In this document: piece by piece, positions 1 through 11,220 of the stretch
Numbering within the stretch: the stretch's first letter is position 1
Layout: each line of letters begins with the position of its first letter
From: Ailurus styani
Taxonomy: Eukaryota; Chordata; Mammalia; Carnivora; Ailuridae
Direction: 5' to 3'
Length of the DNA stretch: 64,000 nt
NCBI GenBank assembly: GCA_002007465.1
Contig: LNAC01000110.1
Coordinates: forward strand, 915,448 to 979,447
Program-made: the position numbers and the translations under genes
The notes under the pieces: model-generated
What the model saw: the letters and a program-made list of their open reading frames with translations, nothing else
Told to the model about the DNA's origin: nothing
The model's database searches: none

Positions 1-810
1 AATGTATAATTTATTCCTTTGAAAGCAGTCCTATATTAACCCATGAGGTTCTTAAGTGTTGTGTGAACAGAATTTCTCTAAGCATATGAGACATTGGGTT
101 GAAATCAGTCATCAAGTATTGATATATTAGACAATTTTAGTCAACCTTCTAGGACAACTTAAAAAGCTATTTAAGAATTAGAAAAACAAAACAAAGAAAG
201 AAAACAACATGTGGGCATCTCACACTTAACAATAATGAGTTACCAGACTAGGATCTCTGGGAGGGATGAGAACGAGGGAAATGGCTAGGTAATGGGGCTG
301 CTTTTCCCCTAGGGATAGAAATGAAGTGGCTGGCCCATGGTTTTGCAGCCTAGAATAAGCACTTAAAGGCACAGAGATGAGAATCCAGGGCCCACCAAGC
401 AGGCACAGTGGTGAACTACTTGTTCATCATCAGGCTGGGAACCAAGCATTACAGCTTAGAAGAAAATGAGAACCAGAAAGGAGATAAGCATTTTCAGGGT
501 CTACCCGCAGCTTTAAATCATCTGCCTGTGGTCATTTGGAGGCGATCCTGGATTGCCAGTATTCCCAGGAACTTGGAGTGATTCATTGTAAATCTCTTGA
601 GGAAGATAACAGCATCCTAGGCCTCAAGTTATTTTTACCAACAGTTTTGCATGAGGGATCAAGACAAAGGGGATAAAAAAAATAAAATTATTTAAAAAAG
701 TAATAGAAACAGTAGAAGAGCTACATATGCATTTTTACATATTGGAGTTAATAGGCACATGCTCTAATCCAATTATACTTTTCATGAGGATAAAATATTT
801 AAAATTTATT
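1..810. other. Unassigned AT-rich sequence
   Basis: I see no gene, RNA or clear repeat here. The base composition is AT-rich with short A runs, as in ordinary mammalian intergenic or intronic DNA. Confidence 0.5.
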
Positions 811-1059
811 GGAGTGCCTGCTCAGTCGGTTGGTTGAGTGTCCACTCTTGGTTTTGGCTCAGGTCATGATCTCAGGGACCAGGGATCAAGCCCTGTGTCC
901 AGCTTTGTGCTGGGCATGAGGTCTGCATGAGATTCTTGCCCTCTCCTGCCCCTCCCCACTCTCATTGCCTCTCTAAAATACATAAATAAATCTTACCGAA
1001 ATTTTATAAATTTCATTGTCTCTCTAAAATAAATAAATCTTACTGAAATTTTATAAATT
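811..1059 (+). repeat. Old CanSINE (tRNA-Lys type), tail partly duplicated
   Basis: The copy has a diverged head (GGAGTGCCTGCTCAGTCGG), the internal GGCTCAGGTCATGATCTCAGG block, a CT-rich segment and an AAATAAATAAATC tail. The tail segment at 970-1012 is repeated at 1021-1059 with a 4-base difference and one substitution, a small tandem duplication inside or just after the element. The divergence suggests an old copy. Confidence 0.8.
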
Positions 1060-1271
1060 AAAAAGAAGCAAGTGGAAATTCTAGAATTGAAAATAAAATT
1101 GAAGTTAAGACTTGAATGGATAGATACATCAGGTAGAGAATTTGTGAAGTGGAATATAGGTCACAAGAAAATATGCAGAGTGAAGCATGGAAAGTTCAGA
1201 TGCAGTTGAAGTGAAAATTGGTAAAATTAAAGGAAGTATCCAAAACAAAGAGAGAAAAAAGGGAAATAGGT

Positions 1272-1285
1272 AAGAAAGTGTGAGG
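1272..1285 (+). repeat. Left target-site duplication of the UCK2 retrocopy
   Basis: AAGAAAGTGTGAGG here is repeated exactly at 2793-2806, just after the A run. The A-rich start fits L1 endonuclease cleavage. Confidence 0.9.
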
Positions 1286-2274
1286 GAGGCGGCGGGGAGC
1301 GGAGGAGCCCTGCACGGGCGGGGAGCCTGCGTCGGTCCGGCAGCTGCGGCAGGAGGGCAGCGCCAGCCATGGCAGGGGACAGCGAGCAGACCCTGCAGCA
1401 CCACCAGCAGCCCGGCGGGCGAGCCCTTCCTGATCGGCGTCAGCGGGGGCACGGCCAGCGGCAAGTCTTCCGTCTGTGCTGACTGTGCAGCTCCTGGGAC
1501 TGAATGAGGTGGACTGTCGCCAGAAGCAGGTGGTCGTCCTGAGGCAAGATAGCTTCTACCGCGTCCTCACTGCAGAGCAGAAGGCCAAAGCCCTGAAGGG
1601 CCAGTTCAATTTTGATCACCCGGATGCCTTTGACAATGAACTCATCTTCAAAACACTCAAAGAAATCACCGAAGGGAAGACGGTGCAGATTCCCGTGTAT
1701 GACTTTGTCTCCCGTTCCCGGAAGGAGGAGACGGTCACTGTCTACCCCGCGGACGCGGTGCTCTTCGAAGGGATCCTGGCCTTCTACTCCCAGGAGGTGC
1801 GAGACCTGTTCCAGATGAAGCTTTTCCTGGACACAGATGCGGACACCCGGCTCTCCCGCAGGGTATTAAGGGACATCAGCGAAAGAGGGAGGGACCTTGA
1901 GCAGATTTTATCGCAGTACATTACCTTCGTCAAGCCTGCCTTTGAGGAATTCTGCTTGCCAACAAAGAAATACGCGGATGTGATCATTCCTAGAGGTGCA
2001 GATCATCTAGTGGCCATCAACCTCACTGTGCAGCACGTTCAGGACATCCTGAACGGAGGGCTCTCCAAACAACAGACCAACGGCTCTCTCAACGGCTACG
2101 TCCCTTCACGCAAGAGGGCAGTCGTTGGAGTCCAGCAGCCGGCCCCATTGATCCCTGTCTCCTTCCGGCCTGGCCCCTATCTTCAAGAGACGGGAGGAGG
2201 GATCAGAAGGCGCTGTTCGTCCGTACATGTGCTTTCCTAGGACTTTGCTGTATTTAAGAGCACACCATGGAGAT

Positions 2275-2304
2275 GACATGCCTTTGTTTGACATGCCTTT
2301 GTTT
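2275..2304 (+). repeat. 15-bp tandem duplication in the retrocopy 3' UTR
   Basis: GACATGCCTTTGTTT occurs twice back to back (2275-2289 and 2290-2304). I cannot tell whether it came from the parent UCK2 mRNA or arose after insertion. Confidence 0.8.
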
Positions 2305-2432
2305 TTCCTTTTTTTGTTTTTTGTGCTTTGGAGCAGCGAAACGAAACTGAATTTGACCCTGAACTTAAATGACAAACTGTGCCAACTACTACTGGTGATG
2401 CCTAATTATGAATCCAACGTGTAACCAGTTAT

Positions 2433-2489
2433 AAATACACACACACACATATATATATGTATTTATATATATATGTATTTATATATATG
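2433..2489. repeat. CA/TA microsatellite next to the assembly gap
   Basis: Alternating CACACA, then ATATAT interrupted by GTATTT, runs directly into the N block. It probably caused the assembly break. Confidence 0.85.
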
Positions 2490-2757
2490 NNNNNNNNNNN
2501 NNNNNNNNNNNNNNNNNNNNNNNNNNNNNNNNNNNNNNNNNNNNNNNNNNNNNNNNNNNNNNNNNNNNNNNNNNNNNNNNNNNNNNNNNNNNNNNNNNNN
2601 NNNNNNNNNNNNNNNNNNNNNNNNNNNNNNNNNNNNNNNNNNNNNNNNNNNNNNNNNNNNNNNNNNNNNNNNNNNNNNNNNNNNNNNNNNNNNNNNNNNN
2701 NNNNNNNNNNNNNNNNNNNNNNNNNNNNNNNNNNNNNNNNNNNNNNNNNNNNNNNNN
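2490..2757. other. Assembly gap, 268 N
   Basis: Unknown bases lie inside the 3' part of the UCK2 retrocopy, between an AT microsatellite and the A run. The apparent frames crossing it have no meaning. Confidence 0.99.
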
Positions 2758-2758
2758 A

Positions 2759-2792
<34 letters not shown>

Positions 2793-2796
<4 letters not shown>

Positions 2797-2806
2797 AAGT
2801 GTGAGG
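2793..2806 (+). repeat. Right target-site duplication of the UCK2 retrocopy
   Basis: AAGAAAGTGTGAGG directly follows the A run and matches 1272-1285 exactly. This shows that the gap lies within one insertion. Confidence 0.9.
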
Positions 2807-3183
2807 AACTTAGAAAATCTAGTGAGGTCTCTGATTCTTGGAGATTCCCAGAAGGCAAGGAAAGGAAGAGAAGAACAAAAACCGTGTTTGAAGAGATAAT
2901 GACCAAGAAATTTTCAAAGCTAATAAAGACATGATCCTCCAGTTTCAGGGTGACTAGGAACTGTAGGCAAGAAAAACAAAAATAAGACTTTACATCATAG
3001 CAAAAAAAAAAAAAAAAGTAGCTGAAAACCCAAAACAAGGGGAACATTTTAAAAGGCGAAAGATTTATACAATCTGAAGAGAAACCAGAGTATGCAAGGG
3101 AAACATTTTAGAGCAGCCGGGGGTGGGGGTGGGGGATAAAGATTGCACAAAAGTGCAACAACTGGTCCAAGAGCTGACTTTTT
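2807..3183. other. Unassigned; contains a G-rich run
   Basis: Nothing recognisable except three runs of five G separated by single T at about 3119-3135 and an A run at 3002-3016. Confidence 0.5.
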
Positions 3184-3785
3184 TTTTCATTGTTGTAAAA
3201 GATATAAAACACACAATTTACCATTTTAACTATTTTTAAGTCTACAATTCAGGGAAATTAATGACATTCATAATGCTGTGCAACCATTACTGCTTTTCAT
3301 TTGTAGAACATTTCATTATCTTGAACCAAAACTCTGTACCCGTTAAAAAATAACTCTCCATTCTCTTCCTCCCCCATCCCTGGTAATGTCTATTGTACTT
3401 TCTGTCTTTATAAATTTCCTCATTACAAATATTCCATATAAATGGAATCATACCATATGTGTCCTTTGTGATTGGCTTATTTTACTTAGCATACTTTCAG
3501 GGTTTATCCAGTCTATACTTCGTTAATTTTCATGAGTGAATAATATTTCATTGTATGTGTGTATCACATTTTGTTTATCCATCTATTTTTTGATACACAC
3601 ATAGGTTGTCTGCACCTTTTGGCATTATGAATGATGCTATTCTGGACAGTGGTATGCAAATGTCTGTTCGAATACCTGTTTTCAGTTCTGTTAGGTATAT
3701 ACCTAGGAGTGGAATTGCTGGGTCATATGGTAATTCTGTCTGTATTTTTGGACAACCACTCAACTGTTTTCCAAGAGGTGACATC
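3184..3785 (-). mobile_element. L1 3'-end fragment
   Basis: Read on the plus strand it has the reverse-complement hallmarks of an L1 ORF2/3' UTR: a T run, 'GGAATCATACCATATGTGTCC', 'TTCATTGTATGTGTG', 'TTTTGGCATTATGAATGATGC' and 'CCTAGGAGTGGAATTGCTGG'. All frames are broken. The family is L1M-like, judged by eye. Confidence 0.8.
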
Positions 3786-4077
3786 TTAATAAAAATATAT
3801 AAGCCAGAAAACAATTGAATACCATTTTCAAAATGCAGTGGGAAATGACTACCAAACTAGCATTATATATCCAATGAAAATATCCTTCCAAAATTACATT
3901 TCATGCAAACAAAAATTAAAAGAATTCACTATCAGACCTGACTTAAAGGAAATACTAAAAAAGAGTACTCTAGATAGATGTAAAATAATTTCAGAAGGTT
4001 GAAGATGCAGGAAGGAAAGAAACAATGAAAGTGGCAAATATGGGGGAAGGTAATGTAAACGAATCTGACAGTATACA

Positions 4078-4109
<32 letters not shown>
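4078..4109 (+). repeat. (AAT)n microsatellite
   Basis: About ten perfect AAT units lie inside the L1 remnant. Confidence 0.95.
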
Positions 4110-4110
<1 letters not shown>

Positions 4111-5720
4111 TCATCTTGGAGTGAAATACAGAGACAATTAAAATACCTGACAAGAATGGCATATAAGTCAGGAAGGTGTTGAGTTTCTAAGGACTTTGCT
4201 TTGTCTGGAAGAGGGTGAATCTATTAAATAACAGTAGACTTTGATAAGTCAATCATGAGTTCTAATCATTAGGAAAATTAGTAAAAAGAAATAGTAAAAG
4301 TATATAACCTTCAAGTTAATATAGAGGGTGAAATAAAATAAAAAATCCAAGTGAAGGCTAAAAGGAGATACAAGATAAATAGAAAACACTACATAAAGTG
4401 GTGGTTTTTAAGCACAAATATATCATTAATTGCATTAAATGTAGAAGAGCTAAATGCCTCATTAAGAGACAAACTCAAGGTTGTACTATTTACAAACATG
4501 GCATTTAAAATGTGAAGATGCAAAGAGAATAAAAGGATAGAAAAAAATGCAAATACTTACCAAAGGTTTGCTAAGGTAGTGGTATAAATATTAGAGAAAG
4601 CACACTTTAAAGTAAAAGGCATTATTAAAAATAAAATGTATGCTTCATAATAATTAACATTTTAATTTACCATGAAGAAGAAAAATATTTATGTACAATT
4701 ATACAGCACCAAAATATATGAAGCATAAATTTATGTAACTAAAGAACTGAAGTTCAAAATCATAAAATTTTGACACACCTCTCTCAGTAACAGAACAAAA
4801 AGATTTAAAAATTGTGTGTGTATATGTGATCAGCAAGAGTGTAGAAGATGTGAATAAGATTAACCAACTTGACAATAAATCACTATACTTGCAGGAAATT
4901 TCTAGAGCCAGGCTTTTACCAAACATTAAGGATGCCATATGTCAGTCTTAAACAAGATCTTTCAGAGAAGACAAAAAGAGGAAACATCAGCTTGTTTTCT
5001 GAGACTAGAGTAATCTTCATACTCACAACTTACAAGCAGATAATGAGAAAGGAAATTAAAAAACTACCTCACACATAGATAATATATCAATATTAATATG
5101 AAAGATTATGCATGGTGACCAAACTGGGGTTATTTCATGAATTAAACATTGAGTTAATATTAGAAATGCAATCAGTATGAAAACAAAATTAATAAAATAA
5201 AGGAGAATAATTCATTGTATCATAAGCTCAATAGATGCAAAAAAGGTGTTTAAAAACCTTCAACATCTATTTGTGAATAAAACACTTTGTAAACTAGTAG
5301 ACAGAACTTCTTTCATATCATACAACATTAGTAAAAAATCTACATTAAACATATTTATACTTAAAATATTGAAAGCTTCCCTTTTGAGATAGGAAACAAA
5401 ATAAGAATATCACATTTTTATTATGTTGAATTAAATGTTATTATGTTGAATACTTTTCTTCAACATTGTATTGGAATTCTAGCCATAAATAAAATGAATG
5501 AATGAATAAATAAGTACTTGAAAGGAAGAACTGAAACTGTCATTGTTCATAGTCAACATGCATGTGATTGTAGAAAATCTAAGAGCATCTATAGATATAA
5601 GAAATATTAGGAGAGTTTAGCCAGTTTGCTAGATTTACACTCAATATACAAAAATCAACTGCATTGCTTTGTACTGGCAAAAAAAAATCAGAAAAAATAA
5701 TTTTTTAAAATATTATTTAA

Positions 5721-5950
5721 GAGCTGCCTCAACGGTTCAGTCATTTAAGCATCAGACTCTTGATTTCAGCTCAGGTCATGATCTTGGGGTCAGAAGATGG
5801 AGCCTGGCATTGGGTTTTACACTCAGCAAGAAGTCTGCTTGAGGTTCTCTATCCTCCCCATCTGCTTCTCCATCTCCCTCCCTGCCCCTTTCATGCTTGC
5901 TTGCTCACTAACTGTCTCTCTCAAATAAATAAATAAAATGAAATGAAATG
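5721..5950 (+). repeat. Old CanSINE
   Basis: The head is diverged, followed by 'TTTCAGCTCAGGTCATGATC', a CT-rich block and AAATAAATAAATAAAATG. It is inserted into L1 ORF2-derived sequence, so it is younger than the L1. Confidence 0.85.
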
Positions 5951-6254
5951 TTACTATTTAAAACAGCATTAAAAAGAACCATGGATTAGATCTAACTAAA
6001 GATGTGCAAGCCCACCACACAGAAAACTATCACATTTTATTAGAGCCATTAAAGAAATCCTGCAAAAGGGTATTATGCCCATAGACTGGAAGACTATATT
6101 GTTATAAAAACGTTATTTCTTCCTTGAGTTGTTCTATTGGGTCAGAATAATTCCAATAAGAATCCTAACCAGCTTTGTTTTAGGGGGGACTTAAGTGGGG
6201 AGCATCACAAGTGACAAGCTGACTCTAAATTACATATGGAAAATGAAAAAGGTT

Positions 6255-6439
6255 AAGAATAGCCAAAATAGGGATGCCTGGGTGGCTCAGTGGGCCTGTG
6301 GCTCAGGTCATGATCTCAGGGTCCTGGGATTGAGACCTGCATTGGGCTCTCTGCTTGGCGGGGAGCCTGCTTCCTCCTCTCTCTCTGCCTGCCTCTCTGC
6401 CTACTTGTGATGGCTCTCTCTCTGTCAAGTAAATAAGTA

Positions 6440-6530
<91 letters not shown>

Positions 6531-6541
6531 TAGCCAAAATA
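6255..6541 (+). repeat. Young CanSINE with very long A tail and exact duplication
   Basis: The body is 6271-6525. The 16-bp target-site duplication AAGAATAGCCAAAATA lies at 6255-6270 and 6526-6541. The tail is 52 A, then TT, then about 27 A. The body is close to consensus but lacks bases after 'CTCAGTGGG'. The long tail and exact duplication point to a recent insertion. Confidence 0.97.
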
Positions 6542-8028
6542 CACATGAAGAACAAGGTTGAAAGGACTTGTTTGAGTCGATATTTTGACTTATGAGAAAG
6601 TTATTGTAATTAAGACTACGATGTATTGGCACAAAACAGACCTACGAAATAGAATAGAGATTCCAGACACCCACACACACACGAGCACTTCATTTACAAA
6701 AAAACATGCCACTGCAGTATAGTGGAGGAAGAAGGGTCTTCTTATTATATGGTACTGCACAAATGAATTTCCACATAGAAAAGAAAATAAATGATCCTTT
6801 CCTTACATTTTACACAAAAATCAACTCAGCGGGATATTACATCTAAATTTAAGAGCCATAACAATTTTCCAGAAAATAATAAAGGAGAATATTTTTTCGA
6901 ACTTATGGAAAGGACTGATTTCTTAAGCATGACACACATAGAAACACACACAAACCATAATTGTAAAGGCAAAGTTTAGTAAGACTACATTAAAGACTAC
7001 ATTAAGAGCTTCTCTTCATCAAAATATACCATTAAGAGAGTGAAAAGTCAAGACAAACTGGGAGAATGTATTTGCAACACATAAAATAGAAAACAGGTTT
7101 TATTCAGATACACAGAGAATCTCCCTACAAATTAATATGAAAATGCTATAACAACACAGTAGAAAAGTGGGCAAAAGACTTGAATAAAGAGGTATCCAAA
7201 TGGCCAGTAAACTATAAATATTTAATTTCATTAGTAATTATGTTAACTTCAATTAAAACTTCAATTTGTCAAAATGAAAATGTCTGCACACCTAACTAGA
7301 TAGGCACACTTAAGAAGGCAGCTAATGTCAAGTCTTGAAGATGTAGAGCAAAAGAAACTCTTCCATTGCTGGAAGGAATATAGACTGTTACACTCACTTT
7401 GGAAAGCAGGTTGACAGTATTTCCTAAAGTTGACCATAATTATCTTCAATAATCTGTGATCCTCCTGCTAGCTATGTACCCAACAGAAATGGTTACCCAC
7501 GTGTATGGAGAGATATGCACAAGTATGTCCACAGCATCATTATTCACAGTAGCCAAAAAGTGGAAATAAGTCACACATCTATCAACAGTAGAATGAATAA
7601 GTAACCAGTCACATAGTCATACAATAAGATATTATACAGTCATGCAAATGAATGAGCTACAGCTACATGCAAGAACACTGATGGATATCACAAATGTAGA
7701 GAGAAGCCAAACACAACACATGTATACTAGGTGATTCCCATCATGTAAAATATAAAAACAGGCAAATTTTTATATTTTAGGCATCCGCACATAAGTGGTC
7801 AGCCTCTATGGAAATGTAAGGAACTGATTACCACTAAAGTCGGAACACTGGTTACCTTCAATGGGTGCATAGGAATTAATGATTGGAAAACAGTACAAGC
7901 GAGCATTTGGGTTGCTAAATAAAATTCTATTTCTTGAGTTGGGTGGTCGTTACACATAGTGTTTTGTGTACTTTTCTGTATACGTTACATTTCACCAAAA
8001 TGAAAAAAAGATTTTATTTTTTTAATTT

Positions 8029-8220
8029 TTTAAAAGATTTTATTGATTTATTTGATAGAGATACAGTGAGAGAGGGAACACAACCAGGGGGAGTGGGAGA
8101 GGGAGAAGGAGGCTCCCCGCTGAACAGGGACCCTCCAACGCGGGGGCTAGATCCCAAGACCCTGGGATCATGACCTGAGCCAAAGACAGACGCTTAACAA
8201 CTAAGCCACCCAGGCGGCCC
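8029..8220 (-). repeat. CanSINE
   Basis: In reverse orientation: AAAGATTTTATTGATTTATTTGA, a GA-rich block, 'GATCATGACCTGAGCC' and a terminal 'GCCACCCAGGCGGCCC'. It lies at the 3' end of the L1 remnant. Confidence 0.93.
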
Positions 8221-8324
8221 AAGAGAGAGATTTTAAAGCCATGGTTGGAATAATAGGAGTTGGGAAACGGTGAGCTATTCTATGACTTCAAAAATTGGTT
8301 CCGATGTTACAAAAATGTTAAATG

Positions 8325-8395
8325 ATTATTATATTTTTTACAATATATATATATACAATTATATTATATAATTACAATTATATTTATTTTACAAG
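8325..8395. repeat. AT-rich low-complexity tract
   Basis: Alternating TA and TTA sequence including ATATATATATAT; no other content. Confidence 0.8.
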
Positions 8396-8658
8396 AAGCA
8401 ACAGAACCTGACTCAAAATGGAATGAAATACTTAAGCTAGTACTGTGGAACTTCTAGTAGAAACTCTAGTGATCTCCAGGGACTCAGTATCAGTCATCTG
8501 TCACCAGCCAAGACACATTATAAATAAATATTTATTGAATGAAATCTGGGGCTCTTTCTCCAACTCTAGATTCAGTTTCTCTTGTCATGTTAACATGGTT
8601 TTTCTTCTACTGGTGAAAAATTCCTCCATGTGGCAGTAAAATTGCCATAAGCCATTCC

Positions 8659-9245
8659 TGAAGTTGTCCTTACAGCTTGCAGTCACAAAAGAGGACTTCC
8701 TTCTGAAAGAATTCAGAATATGCCATCCTAAAATATGTCAATCTGGCATATGGATGATTTTGAGCTGAAGGCAGTTGAGAAAAAGGAAACAAAAAAAACC
8801 TTCTCAGCAACCCTCCCCGCCACTCCCCGCCACAAGGAAGGATAGAAGAATTTTTAATCACTGGAGATAATTCTAGACTGTTACCTGCCCAGAGATGGCA
8901 CCAAAAGAATCTATATAACAAACCTTACTAGCTAGACTTTACCTTCTTAGCTTCCCTCATGTATTTACCTTCCCACAATTTGCTACCTTTGAAAGCTAAA
9001 CCCTTTTCTGTTGTCTTGTCACTTCTCTATCACACATTTATTTTTCTTTTGTTAAGATGCAATATAAGCCTGGTTTCCAACCACTCCTTTGAGTTAGTCA
9101 TCACTGAGTTCTCCCATGTGTATGTGCAATGCACACATTAATAAACTTCTGGGATGTTTTCTTCTTATTAATCTGTCTCTTGTCAGTCTACTTTGTAGGA
9201 CCCCAGCCATTGAACCTAAGACCATACACCTCCTGTTGAATGACA
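8659..9245 (+). mobile_element. ERV1-like solitary LTR remnant
   Basis: It begins TGAAGTTGTCC and contains 'GATTTTGAGCTGAAGGCAG', a late AATAAACTTCT polyadenylation-type signal near 9140, and 'CCCCAGCCATTGAACCTAAG' near the end. The 57327-58292 LTR shares the opening, the TTTTGAGCTG block and the closing motif, so both are probably one gammaretrovirus-like (ERV1) family. No gag, pol or env frames are nearby. The boundaries are approximate. Confidence 0.6.
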
Positions 9246-9436
9246 GAAACTTCTCAGGGAGTTCTCCACTCTGCTTTGGATTACTCTGAACTGGGTCATA
9301 TGCACACCTTTAGGACTGGCTCTGGATGGGTAGGGGTAAATTCAGCCTTCCAGAACCCGGAGGGATGGATATTGGCAAACTAACTGAACGACTGCATCAT
9401 GAAATCCTTTTCATATTAACCATTTTGGTCTATAGC

Positions 9437-9650
9437 AGTGCTTTTCAACTCAGGCTGCCTGCTAGTATCACCTGGTGAGCTTTTAAAAAATATTAATGCA
9501 GATCTCTAGACCAATTAGATCAGAATTTTTTGGTTGTGTGTATGGTGGAGGGGAAGCCACTGATAAACTTTTCTAAGCTCTCCAGATGATTTTAATGTGG
9601 TATTTCATGTTGTGAATCTTGGGATTGTGTAAATCATTGAGGTAATATTC
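9437..9650 (+). mobile_element. MER5-like hAT (Charlie) DNA transposon remnant
   Basis: 'CAGTGCTTTTCAACTCAGGCTG', 'ATCACCTGGTGAGCTTTTAAAAA', 'ACCAATTAGATCAGAAT' and 'CTCCAGATGATTTTAATGTG' follow the MER5 consensus layout. Confidence 0.8.
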
Positions 9651-10364
9651 AAAACAGAAAAATAGAAATAATATTTATAGATATTAATCTTTGTCTCGCT
9701 ACAGTTACTTAATGTAAAAATTACTTTTTTTTTAAATTCATAGGTCATGATAACCTGTGATTCCAATTAAAGATTTTAAAAAGGAGAAGAGGTCAGCCCT
9801 TCAAGTATTGGTTTGCACTCCTTAAGCCAGAGGTAAATATAACACCTTTATAAGCTCTTGATCAACAAGATAATCAAAGTTAGGTTAGCTCTATTTGCAC
9901 ATGAAAAAGTAAAGTGGTTCACATTCTGCTTTAAACCAACAAGAAATGGATTCATTAGCATCTCCTAGAAGAGCTGTTGGTATACACTATTTCATCAGCA
10001 ATTTGGGTGATAGATTGTTCTCTGAAAGGAATTATTTGAAAAATACATAAAGTTTCCATACTATCCTGTTTTCTCATGGGTTATAATTGCATTTGAAATG
10101 CTATTTTTTTTTTCAAAAGCCAAAGCTACTCTTCTGGAAATACAAAGGATGAGACTGTAATAATTCATCCAAGACTATTATATGATAATCTTATAAACTC
10201 AATATGAAAAAGGGCAGCCATCATTTCTAATACCATATTGATAGATAGATTCTAATATTGTACTAACGGATGCTACTATTGTGCTAATCCAACATGTCTA
10301 CGCTTACTCTTTGGGAGTGGTAGTGACTGTTCTCTTTTAATGTTAGAATCACTATGCTTTTTGT
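9651..10364. other. Unassigned sequence
   Basis: AT-rich, with no frame or repeat that I recognise. Confidence 0.4.
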
Positions 10365-10520
10365 ACGCAGCAGCATGACATAGTGAAAGGTAACTTTCAG
10401 GGTGAGATATACCTGGAATTAAATTCTGTCTGCTTTTTGTCAACAGTGTGGGCTTGGGCAGTTAACTTCTTAGTGTCTCATTTCTCTCTCCTGTAAAATA
10501 AGAATGGGACCCATCATGAG
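10365..10520 (+). repeat. MIR SINE fragment
   Basis: 'GCAGCATGACATAGTGAAAGG', then 'GTGTGGGCTTGGGCAGTTAAC' and 'CTCCTGTAAAATAAGAATGGGA' match the MIR layout. This is an old mammal-wide repeat. Confidence 0.75.
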
Positions 10521-10980
10521 CCTTAGGAATGACAATCTGTATCCTTCTACCATTTTGCTTCAGAATTTTTAAAAACTTATAAAAGTAAAAAATGAGTAGA
10601 TGTATTCTTCTTACACAAAAAAATTAAACATTACAGATAAGGAATTTAGACTTTCAAGACCACTAATATCAGTCTGGCGCATTTTGAGAGACTGAATAAA
10701 CAAACAAACAAGGGCCAGACAATATATATCAATAGAACTCTGATACACAACCTCTGCAACAAGCAGGCTTATAAGCCAAACCACAAGGTCTGCAGCAACT
10801 GGTCCAGACATCTCAGAAACTTGATCAGTGAGGGTCAGCTTCCAACACAGGAGCAACCAGAGAAGCCAAATATGCTCTCCAAACCGATTACATATACCCC
10901 GTACTCGTAGTTAACCTGTCTCTAGCTTCCCATGCCAACGATTTCCAATCACAGCATATCTGAAGCTTGCCTTTTTTTTT
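10521..10980. other. Unassigned sequence
   Basis: No supported gene or repeat. Confidence 0.4.
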
Positions 10981-11220
10981 TCACTGTAACACTTCTTTTT
11001 TTTTTTTTTTTAAAGATTTTATTTATTTGACACAGAGAGAGAGATTACAAGTCGGCAGAGAGGCAGGCAGAGAGAGAGGAGAGAGGAGGAAGCAGGCTCC
11101 CTGCTGAGCAGAGAGCCTGATGCGGGCCTCGATCCCAGGACCCTGGGATCATGACCTGAGCCGAAGGCAGAGGCTTTAACCCACTGAGCCACCCAGGCGC
11201 CCTCACTGTAACACTTCTTT
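10981..11220 (-). repeat. Young CanSINE with 18-bp duplication
   Basis: The body 10999-11202 is close to consensus, ending in GCCACCCAGGCGCCC. TCACTGTAACACTTCTTT flanks it exactly at 10981-10998 and 11203-11220. Confidence 0.97.

Larger units (their letters stand above)
1286..2792 (+). pseudogene. UCK2 (retropseudogene): Processed pseudogene of uridine-cytidine kinase 2
   Basis: The parent enzyme phosphorylates uridine and cytidine to UMP and CMP in the cytosolic pyrimidine salvage pathway. This copy runs without introns from a GC-rich 5' UTR (from 1286) through the ancestral ATG (1369-1371) to an ancestral TGA (2149-2151), a 3' UTR and an A run (2764-2794). The Walker A motif GGTASGKSS is readable near 1444-1473 and QDSFYR near 1545. 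The body from about 1485 to 2115 has no internal stop and closely matches mammalian UCK2. Three indels disable it: one extra G at 1417-1419, two missing bases near 1480-1484 (giving TGA at 1505-1507), and one extra G at 2116-2118, so that frame runs on to 2240. No ATG opens the main frame; its first Met codon comes well inside, near 1814. Codon 1713-1715 is CGT (Arg), where I recall His in the VYDFVSHS motif of the active protein, a residue linked to base recognition. Exact flanking repeats show L1-mediated retroposition. It is probably non-functional as an enzyme; transcription is unknown. Confidence 0.93.
3800..8010 (+). mobile_element. Degraded L1 remnant (ORF2 and 3' region), split by SINEs
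   Basis: Scattered L1 ORF2-like nucleotide blocks appear in the sense direction and in consensus order: the A-rich block near 3945-4040, 'CAATAGATGCAAAAAAGG' near 5229, 'TTCAACATTGTATTGGAA' near 5459, 'TAGACTGGAAGACTATATTG' near 6082, 'CATTGCTGGAAGGAATATAGA' near 7365, and the 3' part with 'GCATCATTATTCACAGTAGCC' near 7535. No frame longer than about 80 codons survives, so there is no active reverse transcriptase. Two younger SINEs (5721 and 6271) interrupt it and a third lies at its 3' end. Confidence 0.75.

Noticed and set aside
1476..2240. A 254-codon open frame as a working UCK2 gene
   Set aside because: It begins at GTG, lacks the N-terminal start and Walker A region in frame, and overruns the ancestral stop after a +1 shift. 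It is the body of a processed pseudogene.
2457..3047. Open frames of 102-194 codons across the N block
   Set aside because: They exist only because unknown bases contain no stop codon.
6271..6400. A tRNA gene, from the A-box and B-box-like strings in SINE heads
   Set aside because: These belong to tRNA-derived SINEs; no cloverleaf with a complete acceptor stem is present in any copy.
3800..8010. An active L1 element
   Set aside because: Only short broken frames remain and the order is interrupted by SINEs; it cannot encode a reverse transcriptase.
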